Assembly (NCBI GenBank): GCA_964354365.1
Contig: CAYGZM010000093.1
Span: forward strand, 1-14,749
Source of the DNA: CAYGZM01 sp964354365
GTDB taxonomy: Bacteria; Planctomycetota; Phycisphaerae; Sedimentisphaerales; Anaerobacaceae
Direction of reading: 5' to 3'
DNA: 14,749 nt
In this document: positions 5,784 to 13,082 of the stretch, piece by piece
Layout: each line of letters begins with the position of its first letter
How positions within the stretch are numbered: position 1 is the stretch's first letter
Notes under the pieces: model-generated
What the model was told of the DNA's origin: nothing
Databases searched by the model: none
Seen by the model: the letters and a program-made list of their open reading frames with translations, nothing else
Made by a program: the position numbers and the translations under genes

Positions 5784-7034
5784 ATGAGTCAGGAATTGCT
5801 CAGAATAGTGGACAACATTGCCCGCGATAAGAATATCGACAGAGAATCGATATTCGCCGATCTGGAAGAAGCGATGATCTCGGCGGCAAGGAAGCATTTT
5901 GGCGATCCTGAGAGCAACATAGTTGTGGGTATCGACCGGAACACCGGAGAAATCACGGCTACCAAAGACAACGTGGCAATCGATATACGGCAACTCGGTC
6001 GGATTCCGGCCCAGACGGCCAAGCAGGTGATGATCCAGAAGATACGGGCTGACGAGAGAGACAGCATCTTCTCCGAGTTCGTCCAGCGAAAGGGTGAAAT
6101 CATCAGCGGAACGGTTGTTCGCTATGAGGGCGGAACGCTCATAGTGAACCTGGATCACTGGACGGAAGGTTTTATGCCGAGAGGCGAACAGATAATGGGG
6201 CAGACGCATCGCCCCGGCGAAAGAGTTCGATGCCTGATTCTCGAGGTAAAGGAGGCGGCGAACCAGATCAAGATTATCCTTTCGCGGACGCATCCGGATT
6301 TTATCCGGCGGCTCTTTGAGCAGGAAGTGCCTGAGATTACGGAGAAGATCATTGAGATACGCGCAATGGCGCGAGAGGCGGGCTACCGCACGAAGGTTGC
6401 GGTCACGTCGTTTGACGACAAGGTCGATCCGGTTGGGGCGTGCGTTGGCGTCCGCGGCAGCAGGATAAAGAACATAGTCGAAGAGCTGGGCGGGGAGAAG
6501 ATTGATATTGTGCGCTGGAACGAGTCGTCGCAAATTCTTGTGGCAAATGCACTTATGCCGGCGAAAGTGAGCGAGATCGGGCTCTGTTTCGAGCTGGGAC
6601 GAGCCACGGTGGTAGTGGATGAGGACCAGCTGAGCCTTGCAATCGGCAAACACGGGCAGAACGTTCGCCTGGCGGCCCGGCTGACAGGGTGGGACATCGA
6701 CATCCTGACGCCGGTCGAATACAACCAGGGCGTTGAACGATTGACGAATTGTGTCAAGAGTATCGAGGGTGCGGACGAGGCTATAGTGGATAGACTGATA
6801 GCGCTGGGCGTTATATCGGTGCTGGACCTGGACGACGTCGGCGTCGAGCCGCTGGTCAGCGAGCTTGGCATTGACGCGCAGCTCGCGAAGAAGCTGGTCA
6901 ATACGGCGGGCAAGGAAGTGAAGGCCATTGCGTCTGAGTCGAAACAGAAACAGGCTGCCGACATCCTTGAGAAGGAGACAAAGACTACGCAGAGCGAACA
7001 GCAGGATCAGGAGGAACAGGAAGTGGAGAAGTAG
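5784..7034 (+). CDS. nusA: transcription termination/antitermination factor NusA
   Basis: NusA binds RNA polymerase and nascent RNA to control pausing, termination and antitermination. The 416 residues carry, in order: the N-terminal polymerase-binding domain (1-100, MSQELLRIVDNIARDKNIDR onward), an S1 domain (about 105-170, with GTVVRYEGGTLIVNL), KH1 (about 200-260, GVRGSRIKNIVEELGGEKIDIV region), KH2 (about 265-310, with AIGKHGQNVRLAARLTG at 286-302), a helix-hairpin-helix-like region (about 318-380) and an acidic, glutamine-rich tail. The ATG is preceded by GGAAGAG at a spacing of eight. It heads the cluster nusA-infB-rbfA; the usual rimP partner upstream is absent and replaced by a long structured leader with a terminator, suggesting feedback at the level of termination. 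infB starts 14 bases after its stop. Confidence 0.96.
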   Translation: MSQELLRIVDNIARDKNIDRESIFADLEEAMISAARKHFGDPESNIVVGIDRNTGEITATKDNVAIDIRQLGRIPAQTAKQVMIQKIRADERDSIFSEFVQRKGEIISGTVVRYEGGTLIVNLDHWTEGFMPRGEQIMGQTHRPGERVRCLILEVKEAANQIKIILSRTHPDFIRRLFEQEVPEITEKIIEIRAMAREAGYRTKVAVTSFDDKVDPVGACVGVRGSRIKNIVEELGGEKIDIVRWNESSQILVANALMPAKVSEIGLCFELGRATVVVDEDQLSLAIGKHGQNVRLAARLTGWDIDILTPVEYNQGVERLTNCVKSIEGADEAIVDRLIALGVISVLDLDDVGVEPLVSELGIDAQLAKKLVNTAGKEVKAIASESKQKQAADILEKETKTTQSEQQDQEEQEVEK

Positions 7035-7036
7035 TT

Positions 7037-7051
7037 CAGGAGACTTTTTTG
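7037..7051 (+). promoter_or_regulatory. Shine-Dalgarno site that fixes a TTG start for infB
   Basis: CAGGAG (7037-7042) lies six bases before TTG (7049-7051). The codons after the TTG give MASTRVYILAKELG, the exact expected beginning of the first IF2_N domain, and no ATG or GTG is available at this place. Confidence 0.8.
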
Positions 7052-9757
7052 GCTTCTACGAGAGTGTATATTCTGGCCAAGGAACTGGGGGTCAAGAGCA
7101 CTGCGATAGTAAAGAAGTGTCAGGATGAAGGTCTGGATGTGAAGAACCACATGTCGGTAATAAAGGCGGGTTTGGCAGCGACAATCCGGGAGTGGTTTAC
7201 CGAGGGTGAGAACATTACCACTGTTGAAACGGCGGAGAAGGTGGACCTGAAGAAGGTCCGCATCAAGAAAAGATCAAAGGCGGCAGCAGCGCCAAAGGAG
7301 GAAGAGAAGGTTGTCACAGGCGAAGGCGCGACGAAGGCCACGGAGGCCGGCAAGGCAAGCGATGTCAGGGAAGAGGATTCGGGCGAGACTGAACAGGCCG
7401 TTTTGGAGGTCCACACAGGTGTCGAATTGGATTCAGGCACGGCGGTGGCCACCGAAGAACCGCCGATTGCCGTAGAGGAAGCGAAAGAAGAGGAAGAGAA
7501 GGCCAAGAAGGCCAAGAAGGCGGCGAAGGCCGAACCGGTTGTTAAGAAGCCCGAGAAGCCGGAGCCGATACTACCTGGCGGGCCAATGATGGGGAAACCT
7601 GAGCCTGCGAAGCTCAGCGGCCCGCAGGTCGTCCGAATTGAAGCGCCTGAGCCATTGCGGCGACCGAGGCCGAAGCCAAGGGCGCGGTATGACGCGCCGG
7701 TCACAGAACCGTTGATGTACAGCGAAACAGAGGACGACGGCACAGGCTTGGCGGCGTCGAAGGACAGGAAGCGAGGACCAAAACGCTCCAAGGAGCGAAC
7801 TCACGGGCGCAGGCATGACGAGCGGACCATCGAATTAGAAAAAAAGCCCAAGGTCGCCGGCACCAAATGGAGGCAGCAAGATATCGAGGAGAGGCGAGCG
7901 CGGCTTGACGCAGCGGGCGGCGAAGGGCTGCGGTTAAGGCCGGTGCGTAAGATCGCTACAAGGTCGGAGCGGGAAGCAACGATACGCGCCAGGCCGAAAA
8001 AGGCCGTTGTAGGCGAGCCAATCACGGTAAAGGATTTGTCGGCAGCGCTCGCAATCAAGGGGTCGGACATTATAGCCAAATTGATGCAACAGGGGGTAAT
8101 GGCGACGGCCAATCAGGCAATAAGCAGCGACCTGGCGGAATTAGTTGCCTTAGAGTTCGATGTCGAGCTGGTGGTGGAACAGCGAAAAACGCTGGAAGAG
8201 CAGATACGGGCTGGGTTCGAAGGGCGACCACGGAATAACTCAACCAGACGGCCGGTAGTGGCGGCAATGCTTGGACATGTTGACCACGGCAAGACGAGTC
8301 TTCTGGACAAGATCCGATCAACGAAGGTTGCGGCTGGCGAGGCCGGCGGGATTACGCAGCATATCGGCGCATCCCAGATAACGTGGGACGGCAAGAACGT
8401 TACGTTTCTGGATACTCCGGGGCACAAGGCCTTTACGGCTATGCGCGCCCGCGGCGCCAACATGACGGATGTAGTGGTCCTTGTTGTTGCCGCGGACGAC
8501 GGCGTGATGCCCCAGACGGTGGAGGCGATTGCCCACAGCAGAGCGGCGAATGTGTCGATTCTGGTGGCATTGAACAAGATAGATTTGCCGGGCTGTGACA
8601 TCAATCGCATTTATGCGCAGCTGGCCGAGCAGGAGCTGACGCCGACGGAATGGGGAGGAAGAACGGACGTGGTAAGAACCAGCGCAACTACAGGACAGGG
8701 CATAGACGACTTGCTCGAGCACCTGGATTTGATGGGCGAGCTGCTCGAGCTGAAAGCCGACGATACGATTCCGGCGACCGGATGGGTTGTTGAAGCGCAG
8801 ATGTCGGCGCAGCGCGGCGCCGTAGCGACCTTGCTGCTCAAGGAGGGGCAGTTGAAGAAGGGGGACGTGGTTCTGGCGGGGGGCACCTTCGGAAGGGTAA
8901 AACAGCTCAGGGACAGCCTGGGCAAGATAATCAAGTCGGCATCGAGCTCTATGCCGGTGGAGATAACGGGGCTGAGCGACGTTCCGCAGGCGGGCGACAG
9001 ATTCTACTGCCTGGACGACATAAACAAGGCCAAGGCGGCGGCCGAGGAGAACCAGATGCGTTCGAGAGAAAGCTCGCTGGCCGAACGCACGCAGGTCACG
9101 CTGGACAACCTATTCAGGCAGATAGAAGCCGGCAAGACCGAAGAGCTGAATATCATCATTCGGGCGGACGTGCAGGGATCGGTTGACGTTCTGAGGAAGT
9201 ACCTGTCGGATTTGAGCAGGGACGAGGTGAAGATCAGGATACTGCACGCGGCTCCGGGCGGGATTACCGAGGGTGACGTGGTGCTCGCCGAGGCGTCGAA
9301 CGCAATCATCATAGGATTCAACGTTGTAGCTGAAGAGCAGGCGGCCAAGATCGCCGAAGACAAGGGCGTCGAGATAAGGTTCTACAACATCATCTACCGG
9401 ATCACCGAAGACCTGGAGAAATCGATGGTCGGGCTGCTCGAACCCGAGGAACAGGAGAAGGCGATGGGCCGGGCCACGGTGCGAGCCACATTCAAGATTT
9501 CAAGGCTCGGCACGATAGCCGGCTGCTACGTCACGACCGGGATCGCGGCCAAGAACGCGAAGGCGCGATTGATACGGGACAACATTGTTATCAAGGACAA
9601 TCTGAGTCTTGAGTCGCTCAAACATTTCAAGGATGATGCTCGCGAGGTCAAGGCCGGCCTGGAGTGCGGGATAAAGATAGCCGGATTCGACGATATCAAG
9701 ATAGACGATGTTCTCGAATTCTATGAGATCGTGAAGATAGCGAGGACCCTTAGCTGA
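7049..9757 (+). CDS. infB: translation initiation factor IF-2
   Basis: IF-2 is the GTPase that brings initiator fMet-tRNA to the 30S subunit and promotes 50S joining. The 902 residues show an IF2_N domain (1-50), a long charged linker rich in E, K, A and P (about 55-310), a second IF2_N (about 320-380), the G domain with G1 GHVDHGKT (409-416), the GGIT of G2 (433-436), G3 DTPGH (455-459), G4 NKID (509-512) and G5 SAT (545-547), then domain II (about 575-660) and the C-terminal domains III and IV (RADVQGSVDVL at 705-715, AAPGGITEGDV at 734-744, GTIAGCYVTTG at 821-831). All GTPase motifs are intact. Length is at the large end of the usual range because of the linker. It uses a TTG start. Coupled transcription with nusA and rbfA is expected from the 14- and 30-base gaps. 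Confidence 0.97.
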   Translation: MASTRVYILAKELGVKSTAIVKKCQDEGLDVKNHMSVIKAGLAATIREWFTEGENITTVETAEKVDLKKVRIKKRSKAAAAPKEEEKVVTGEGATKATEAGKASDVREEDSGETEQAVLEVHTGVELDSGTAVATEEPPIAVEEAKEEEEKAKKAKKAAKAEPVVKKPEKPEPILPGGPMMGKPEPAKLSGPQVVRIEAPEPLRRPRPKPRARYDAPVTEPLMYSETEDDGTGLAASKDRKRGPKRSKERTHGRRHDERTIELEKKPKVAGTKWRQQDIEERRARLDAAGGEGLRLRPVRKIATRSEREATIRARPKKAVVGEPITVKDLSAALAIKGSDIIAKLMQQGVMATANQAISSDLAELVALEFDVELVVEQRKTLEEQIRAGFEGRPRNNSTRRPVVAAMLGHVDHGKTSLLDKIRSTKVAAGEAGGITQHIGASQITWDGKNVTFLDTPGHKAFTAMRARGANMTDVVVLVVAADDGVMPQTVEAIAHSRAANVSILVALNKIDLPGCDINRIYAQLAEQELTPTEWGGRTDVVRTSATTGQGIDDLLEHLDLMGELLELKADDTIPATGWVVEAQMSAQRGAVATLLLKEGQLKKGDVVLAGGTFGRVKQLRDSLGKIIKSASSSMPVEITGLSDVPQAGDRFYCLDDINKAKAAAEENQMRSRESSLAERTQVTLDNLFRQIEAGKTEELNIIIRADVQGSVDVLRKYLSDLSRDEVKIRILHAAPGGITEGDVVLAEASNAIIIGFNVVAEEQAAKIAEDKGVEIRFYNIIYRITEDLEKSMVGLLEPEEQEKAMGRATVRATFKISRLGTIAGCYVTTGIAAKNAKARLIRDNIVIKDNLSLESLKHFKDDAREVKAGLECGIKIAGFDDIKIDDVLEFYEIVKIARTLS

Positions 9758-9787
9758 TTGACCGGCGGGAGCAAGGGGTGAGCAGTG

Positions 9788-10222
9788 ATGGCGACACGAA
9801 GACAGGAAAAAGTGGCAAGGTTGGTTAAAGAAGCAGTCAGCGACGCAATAACGCAGCACTTGAGCGATCCCCGGATTGAGGGGCTTGTCAGCGTTACGCG
9901 AGTGGATGTGGCGGGCGACCTGCGAAGGGCCGACGTGTATCTGAGCATTTTCGGCAAGGACGAGCCGGGACAGAACAAGACATTTGCGGCGATAGAGCAC
10001 GCGAAGAGCCGAATACAGTCGCTGGTTGCCCGTAGAGTGCAGAGCAAGTTCTGCCCTGTTCTGCATTTTTACAGGGATGAGCAATTCAAGAAGACGCTCG
10101 AGACTATGCGGCTGATAGACCAGGCGGTCGGCGAGATGAAGCAAAGGCGCAACGGAGAAGACTCGGACGCACGGCGTGAGCAGCCCGGCATCGGGGGCGG
10201 TTCGGCCGAAGGGATGATATGA
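9788..10222 (+). CDS. rbfA: ribosome-binding factor A
   Basis: RbfA assists late maturation of the 30S subunit and processing of the 16S 5' end. The 144-residue product has the single KH-like fold: RRQEKVARLVKEAVSDAI at the start, DPRIEGLVSVTRVDVAGDL (28-46), ADVYLSIFG (49-57) and the helix that ends near FYRDEQFKKTLETMRLIDQA. A tail of about 25 residues rich in R, E and G follows the fold. The ATG at 9788 is chosen over the GTG one codon upstream, with an AAGGGG site about 12 bases before it. Position after infB is the standard order. The stop overlaps the start of the next gene by four bases (ATGA). Confidence 0.92.
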   Translation: MATRRQEKVARLVKEAVSDAITQHLSDPRIEGLVSVTRVDVAGDLRRADVYLSIFGKDEPGQNKTFAAIEHAKSRIQSLVARRVQSKFCPVLHFYRDEQFKKTLETMRLIDQAVGEMKQRRNGEDSDARREQPGIGGGSAEGMI

Positions 10223-10893
10223 AGAACAGCAAGGACTACTCCAAGAAAGTGCAAAGCCTGTACCGGACGCTGAAAAAGAAGCATCCGCAAGTCGAGAAAT
10301 TGACCTACGATGAGCCGGCGGACGCACTGGTCTATGCGATGATCAGCGAGCACATAGACGACAAAGACGCCCAGGCAGCGATGAAACGATTCAGCGACTA
10401 TTTCGTGGATTTGAACGACCTGCGTGTATCGCGGCCGGCGGAAATTGTCGATATGATAGAGCAGGACACCCCAGTTACTCGGGAGGTGGCCTTGACGGTT
10501 ACCAAGGTCCTTCGGGCCGTGTTCGACGGGCATCACAGGATAAGCCTGGAATCGCTAAAGAAAATGGGCAAAAGGCCGGCGAAAAACGCACTCGAAAAAA
10601 TGGATGGCGTCAGCCGGTTCGTCGTCGATTACTGCATGCTCACGGCGTTTGGGGGGCACGCCATACCCCTTACGGCAAAGACGTTGGAATATCTTCGCAA
10701 GAGTGAGCTGGTCCACCCGGAGGCCGATGAGGAGGAGATCGAGGGCTTCTTGGCCAAACAGATAGCGGCCAAGAACGGGTACGAGTTTTACTGGCTCCTG
10801 CGACGTGAAAGCGAAGCTCACGCGGGCAAACCGATGAAGGCCAAGACGACCCGGAAGAAAAAGACAAAGGCCGAAACGAAGGATGGGAAGTGA
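10219..10893 (+). CDS. endonuclease III-like HhH-GPD fold protein, probably not a glycosylase
   Basis: The 224-residue product aligns by eye with the helix-hairpin-helix DNA glycosylase fold of endonuclease III. ALVYAMISEHIDDKDAQAAM (36-55) stands where the family has its LVAxLLSxQTxD helix, PAEIVDMI (73-80) matches the next helix, and LEKMDGVSRFVVDYCML (125-141) matches the hairpin LPGVGxKTAxxVL. The family's catalytic lysine in the hairpin is F134 here, and the catalytic aspartate of VDTHV falls in IPLTAKT (149-155), which has no aspartate. There is only one cysteine (C139), so the C-terminal iron-sulphur cluster is missing. A lysine-rich tail (about 203-224) could bind nucleic acid. It begins inside the rbfA stop (ATGA), where truB often stands in other bacteria, so a role in RNA or ribosome work rather than base excision repair is possible but unproven. 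Confidence 0.75.
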   Translation: MKNSKDYSKKVQSLYRTLKKKHPQVEKLTYDEPADALVYAMISEHIDDKDAQAAMKRFSDYFVDLNDLRVSRPAEIVDMIEQDTPVTREVALTVTKVLRAVFDGHHRISLESLKKMGKRPAKNALEKMDGVSRFVVDYCMLTAFGGHAIPLTAKTLEYLRKSELVHPEADEEEIEGFLAKQIAAKNGYEFYWLLRRESEAHAGKPMKAKTTRKKKTKAETKDGK

Positions 10894-10916
10894 TACTCGG
10901 CACAAAAAGAAGGTCA

Positions 10917-10980
10917 AAAGTGAGCTAAAGTGAACTAAAGTGAACTAAAGTGAGCTAAAGTGAGCTAAAGTGAGCTAAAG
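10917..10980 (+). repeat. decamer tandem array AAAGTGAGCT x6
   Basis: Six 10-base units (four AAAGTGAGCT, two AAAGTGAACT) follow each other without spacers and end in a further AAAG. The period is close to one DNA helix turn. The array lies between the HhH-GPD gene and hisG. Confidence 0.9.
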
Positions 10981-11012
10981 TCACTGGCGTCTCAGGCACC
11001 ATCGAATTCGAC

Positions 11013-11050
11013 CACTTTAGGCCACTTTCAACTTTAGGCACTTTACACTT
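11013..11050 (-). repeat. inverted copies of the decamer core (CACTTT) before hisG
   Basis: CACTTTAG, CACTTTC, ACTTTAG, CACTTTA and CACTT occur at irregular 7- to 10-base steps. They are reverse complements of the CTAAAGTG core of the array at 10917-10980, from which they are separated by about 32 bases. An RNA crossing both halves could fold into a long imperfect hairpin. Confidence 0.7.
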
Positions 11051-11085
11051 CTTAACTCGATGAATGAGATAATGAGAGTGAGAAG

Positions 11086-11961
11086 ATGTCGAATAAGGTA
11101 TTGAAATTAGGTATCCCGGCGGGGAGTCTGCAACAGGCGACTATTGAGCTTTTCGGCAAGGCCGGGTTCGGGATATTGGGCTCCGACAGAAGCTATCTGC
11201 CGCGGATAGACGACGACGAAATAGAGCCCATAATCCTGCGGGCGCAGGAGATGAGCCGGTACGTCGAGGACGGGGTTCTGGACGCGGGAATCACCGGGTA
11301 CGACTGGATAATGGAGAACGGCTCCGACGTGGTGGACGTGTGCGAGTTAGCGTACAGCAAGAGGACGAGCAATCCGGCCAGGTGGGTGCTGGCGGTGCCG
11401 AATGAGTCGAAGGTCAAGAAGCCGAAGGATTTGGCAGGGGGGATTATTGCGACCGAGCTGGTCAAGGTGACGGAGAAATTCTTCGCGGAAAAGGGTATCA
11501 AGGTAAAAGTGGAGTTTAGCTGGGGGGCGACGGAGGTCAAGGCCCGGCTGGTCGATGCGATAGTGGAGCTGACCGAGACGGGCGCGTCACTGCGGGAGAA
11601 TAATCTGCGGATAATAGATACGGTGGTGACATCCACGACGAGGCTGATTGCGAATAAGGGTGCGTGGGAGGACGAATTCAAACGCCAGAAGATTGAGAAT
11701 ATCTCGATACTGCTGAACGCAGCGATCGAGGCCCGCAGCAAAGTCGGCCTGAAGCTGAACGTAAAGAAGGCGGACCTCAAGAGCATTCTGGGAATTCTGC
11801 CCGCCGAGAAAAGCCCGACCGTTTCGTCCTTGGCCGATTCAGATTACGCGGCGATAGAGGTCATCATCGACGAGAAGATTGAGCGGTCCTTAGTCCCGGC
11901 CCTCAAGCGAGCTGGCGCATCGGGCATCATCACTTATCCCCTGAACAAAGTCATACATTGA
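11086..11961 (+). CDS. hisG: ATP phosphoribosyltransferase, long form
   Basis: HisG joins ATP and PRPP, the first and feedback-controlled step of histidine synthesis. The 291-residue product is the long form. The catalytic part starts KLGIPAGSLQQATIELFGKA (7-26) and includes AGITGYDW (67-74) and the PRPP-binding DAIVELTETGASLREN (157-172). A C-terminal regulatory ACT-like HisG_C domain follows (about 217-291, ending SGIITYPLNKVIH). This form is inhibited by histidine itself and does not need HisZ. The ATG has GAGTGAGAAG just upstream and a possible -10 (GATAAT, 11068-11073). No other his gene is in the window, so it is not in a local his operon. It lies downstream of the decamer array and is followed at once by a heptamer repeat. 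Confidence 0.95.
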   Translation: MSNKVLKLGIPAGSLQQATIELFGKAGFGILGSDRSYLPRIDDDEIEPIILRAQEMSRYVEDGVLDAGITGYDWIMENGSDVVDVCELAYSKRTSNPARWVLAVPNESKVKKPKDLAGGIIATELVKVTEKFFAEKGIKVKVEFSWGATEVKARLVDAIVELTETGASLRENNLRIIDTVVTSTTRLIANKGAWEDEFKRQKIENISILLNAAIEARSKVGLKLNVKKADLKSILGILPAEKSPTVSSLADSDYAAIEVIIDEKIERSLVPALKRAGASGIITYPLNKVIH

Positions 11962-11977
11962 CCATTGACTATTGATG
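11957..11977. repeat. heptamer tandem word ATTGACC/ATTGACT/ATTGATG at the hisG stop
   Basis: Three adjacent 7-base units, the first overlapping the hisG stop codon. They belong to the same class of 21-base heptamer triplets seen inside murD, although the word differs. Confidence 0.6.
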
Positions 11978-12068
11978 ATTTGGCATTCGTCGATTGAGGA
12001 GGGAGCGGGGGTATGTCAGTGAGCGCACTCCGGTATAGGCGAGCAAGCGCAAGTACATCGTTGACATC

Positions 12069-13082
12069 GTGGGCGAGCTGCCGGTAATATTGATGGAAAT
12101 TGAGCCGGCAAGCGGAAATATCGTGAAAACCTATATCTACGGAAATAGCCAGGTACTCGCCCAGCACAATGGCCCGCACACCGCGGCTAAGTATTTCTAC
12201 CTCCACGACAGACTCGGCTCCGTCCGGCAGATAATCAATACTTCCGGCTTCGTCCAGAAGTACTACACCTACGAGCCGTTCGGCCAGTCTATAGAATCCG
12301 GCGGGACGTTCGCCGACCCGTTCCGTTTCACCGGCCAGTTCTACGACGAAGAGATTGGAGAATACTACCTGCGGGCAAGGCAGTACAACCGCGCTATCGC
12401 CAGATTCACCGCCCGCGACCCCGTCTTCGGCGAGTTTGAAGAGCCATTGACGCTGCACAAATATTTGTATTGCAGTAATGAGCCGGTAAATAGGATGGAT
12501 CCGAGAGGCCTTTGGGACGATGGTTTAAGGTATTATCTGGGACATAACCTCGGCATGAGTAATGCCTATACTTTTTCAGACCAGGAACTCGAGAGAGCAC
12601 TTAGAGCAGAAAACTTATGGGACAATACGGATCGCCCATTATGGCATGGCCATAGCGACTTTGGATATCTCCGGGGTGACTTTGATTATGCAAGACTTGA
12701 TAACCAGTTGTGGACCCACCCATGGAATATCTTACCCTATCCTATAGGGTTAGGTACCGACTTGCACTTTAAGCCCCTGCAAGGAGCCAGTGGAGCTGAA
12801 TTCTTGGTCGGTCTGGCGCTGCGATCAGCCGATCCGAGAAGATTCGAAGTAGCTATGCATATGGGACAAGACTACTTCAGCCATCGTGGTAAGGGTTACG
12901 GTGTATTGACCCATGCTATGGCACTCCACGAACCTGACGATCCGTATTCTCCGTCTGATGATCCTGACGATCCTAAGAGGATCCTTGACTCCGCATACCT
13001 GGAGGCCCAAAAATGGACCAAAACGATGGAAGAAATGTGGTATTTATTCCAGGATGTAGATACATGGCTAAGTTTACCCTGA
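12069..13082 (+). CDS. Rhs core C-terminal fragment with variable (toxin-like) tip
   Basis: Residues 1-148 are the end of an Rhs/YD-repeat core: KTYIYGNSQVLAQHNG, YLHDRLGSVRQIINTSG, YTYEPFGQ, RFTGQFYDEEIGEYYLRARQ, FTARDPVFG and the closing YLYCSNEPVNRMDPRGL. After DPRG the sequence changes to a variable tip of about 190 residues without Rhs features. The tip carries H264-x3-D268-x3-H272 (AMHMGQDYFSHRG) with H282 and H287 after it, a likely metal site recalling zinc-dependent phospholipase-like Rhs tips. A full Rhs gene would be several times longer; here the homologous reading begins about ten codons upstream of the GTG (after a TAG at 12036-12038), so the gene is 5'-truncated and the GTG may not be a natural start. 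The next gene overlaps its end by 19 bases. Translation here is uncertain. Confidence 0.75.
   Translation: MGELPVILMEIEPASGNIVKTYIYGNSQVLAQHNGPHTAAKYFYLHDRLGSVRQIINTSGFVQKYYTYEPFGQSIESGGTFADPFRFTGQFYDEEIGEYYLRARQYNRAIARFTARDPVFGEFEEPLTLHKYLYCSNEPVNRMDPRGLWDDGLRYYLGHNLGMSNAYTFSDQELERALRAENLWDNTDRPLWHGHSDFGYLRGDFDYARLDNQLWTHPWNILPYPIGLGTDLHFKPLQGASGAEFLVGLALRSADPRRFEVAMHMGQDYFSHRGKGYGVLTHAMALHEPDDPYSPSDDPDDPKRILDSAYLEAQKWTKTMEEMWYLFQDVDTWLSLP

Noticed and set aside
5520..6653. 377-codon minus-strand open frame
   Set aside because: It is antisense to the leader and nusA; the plus-strand NusA protein is unmistakable.
10917..11050. CRISPR array
   Set aside because: Units are 10 bases with no spacers, the second half is inverted, and no cas gene is present.
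11042..11073. TTTACA and GATAAT as a hisG promoter
   Set aside because: Each box matches well, but the spacing of 20 bases is too long for a standard promoter; only the -10 is noted.
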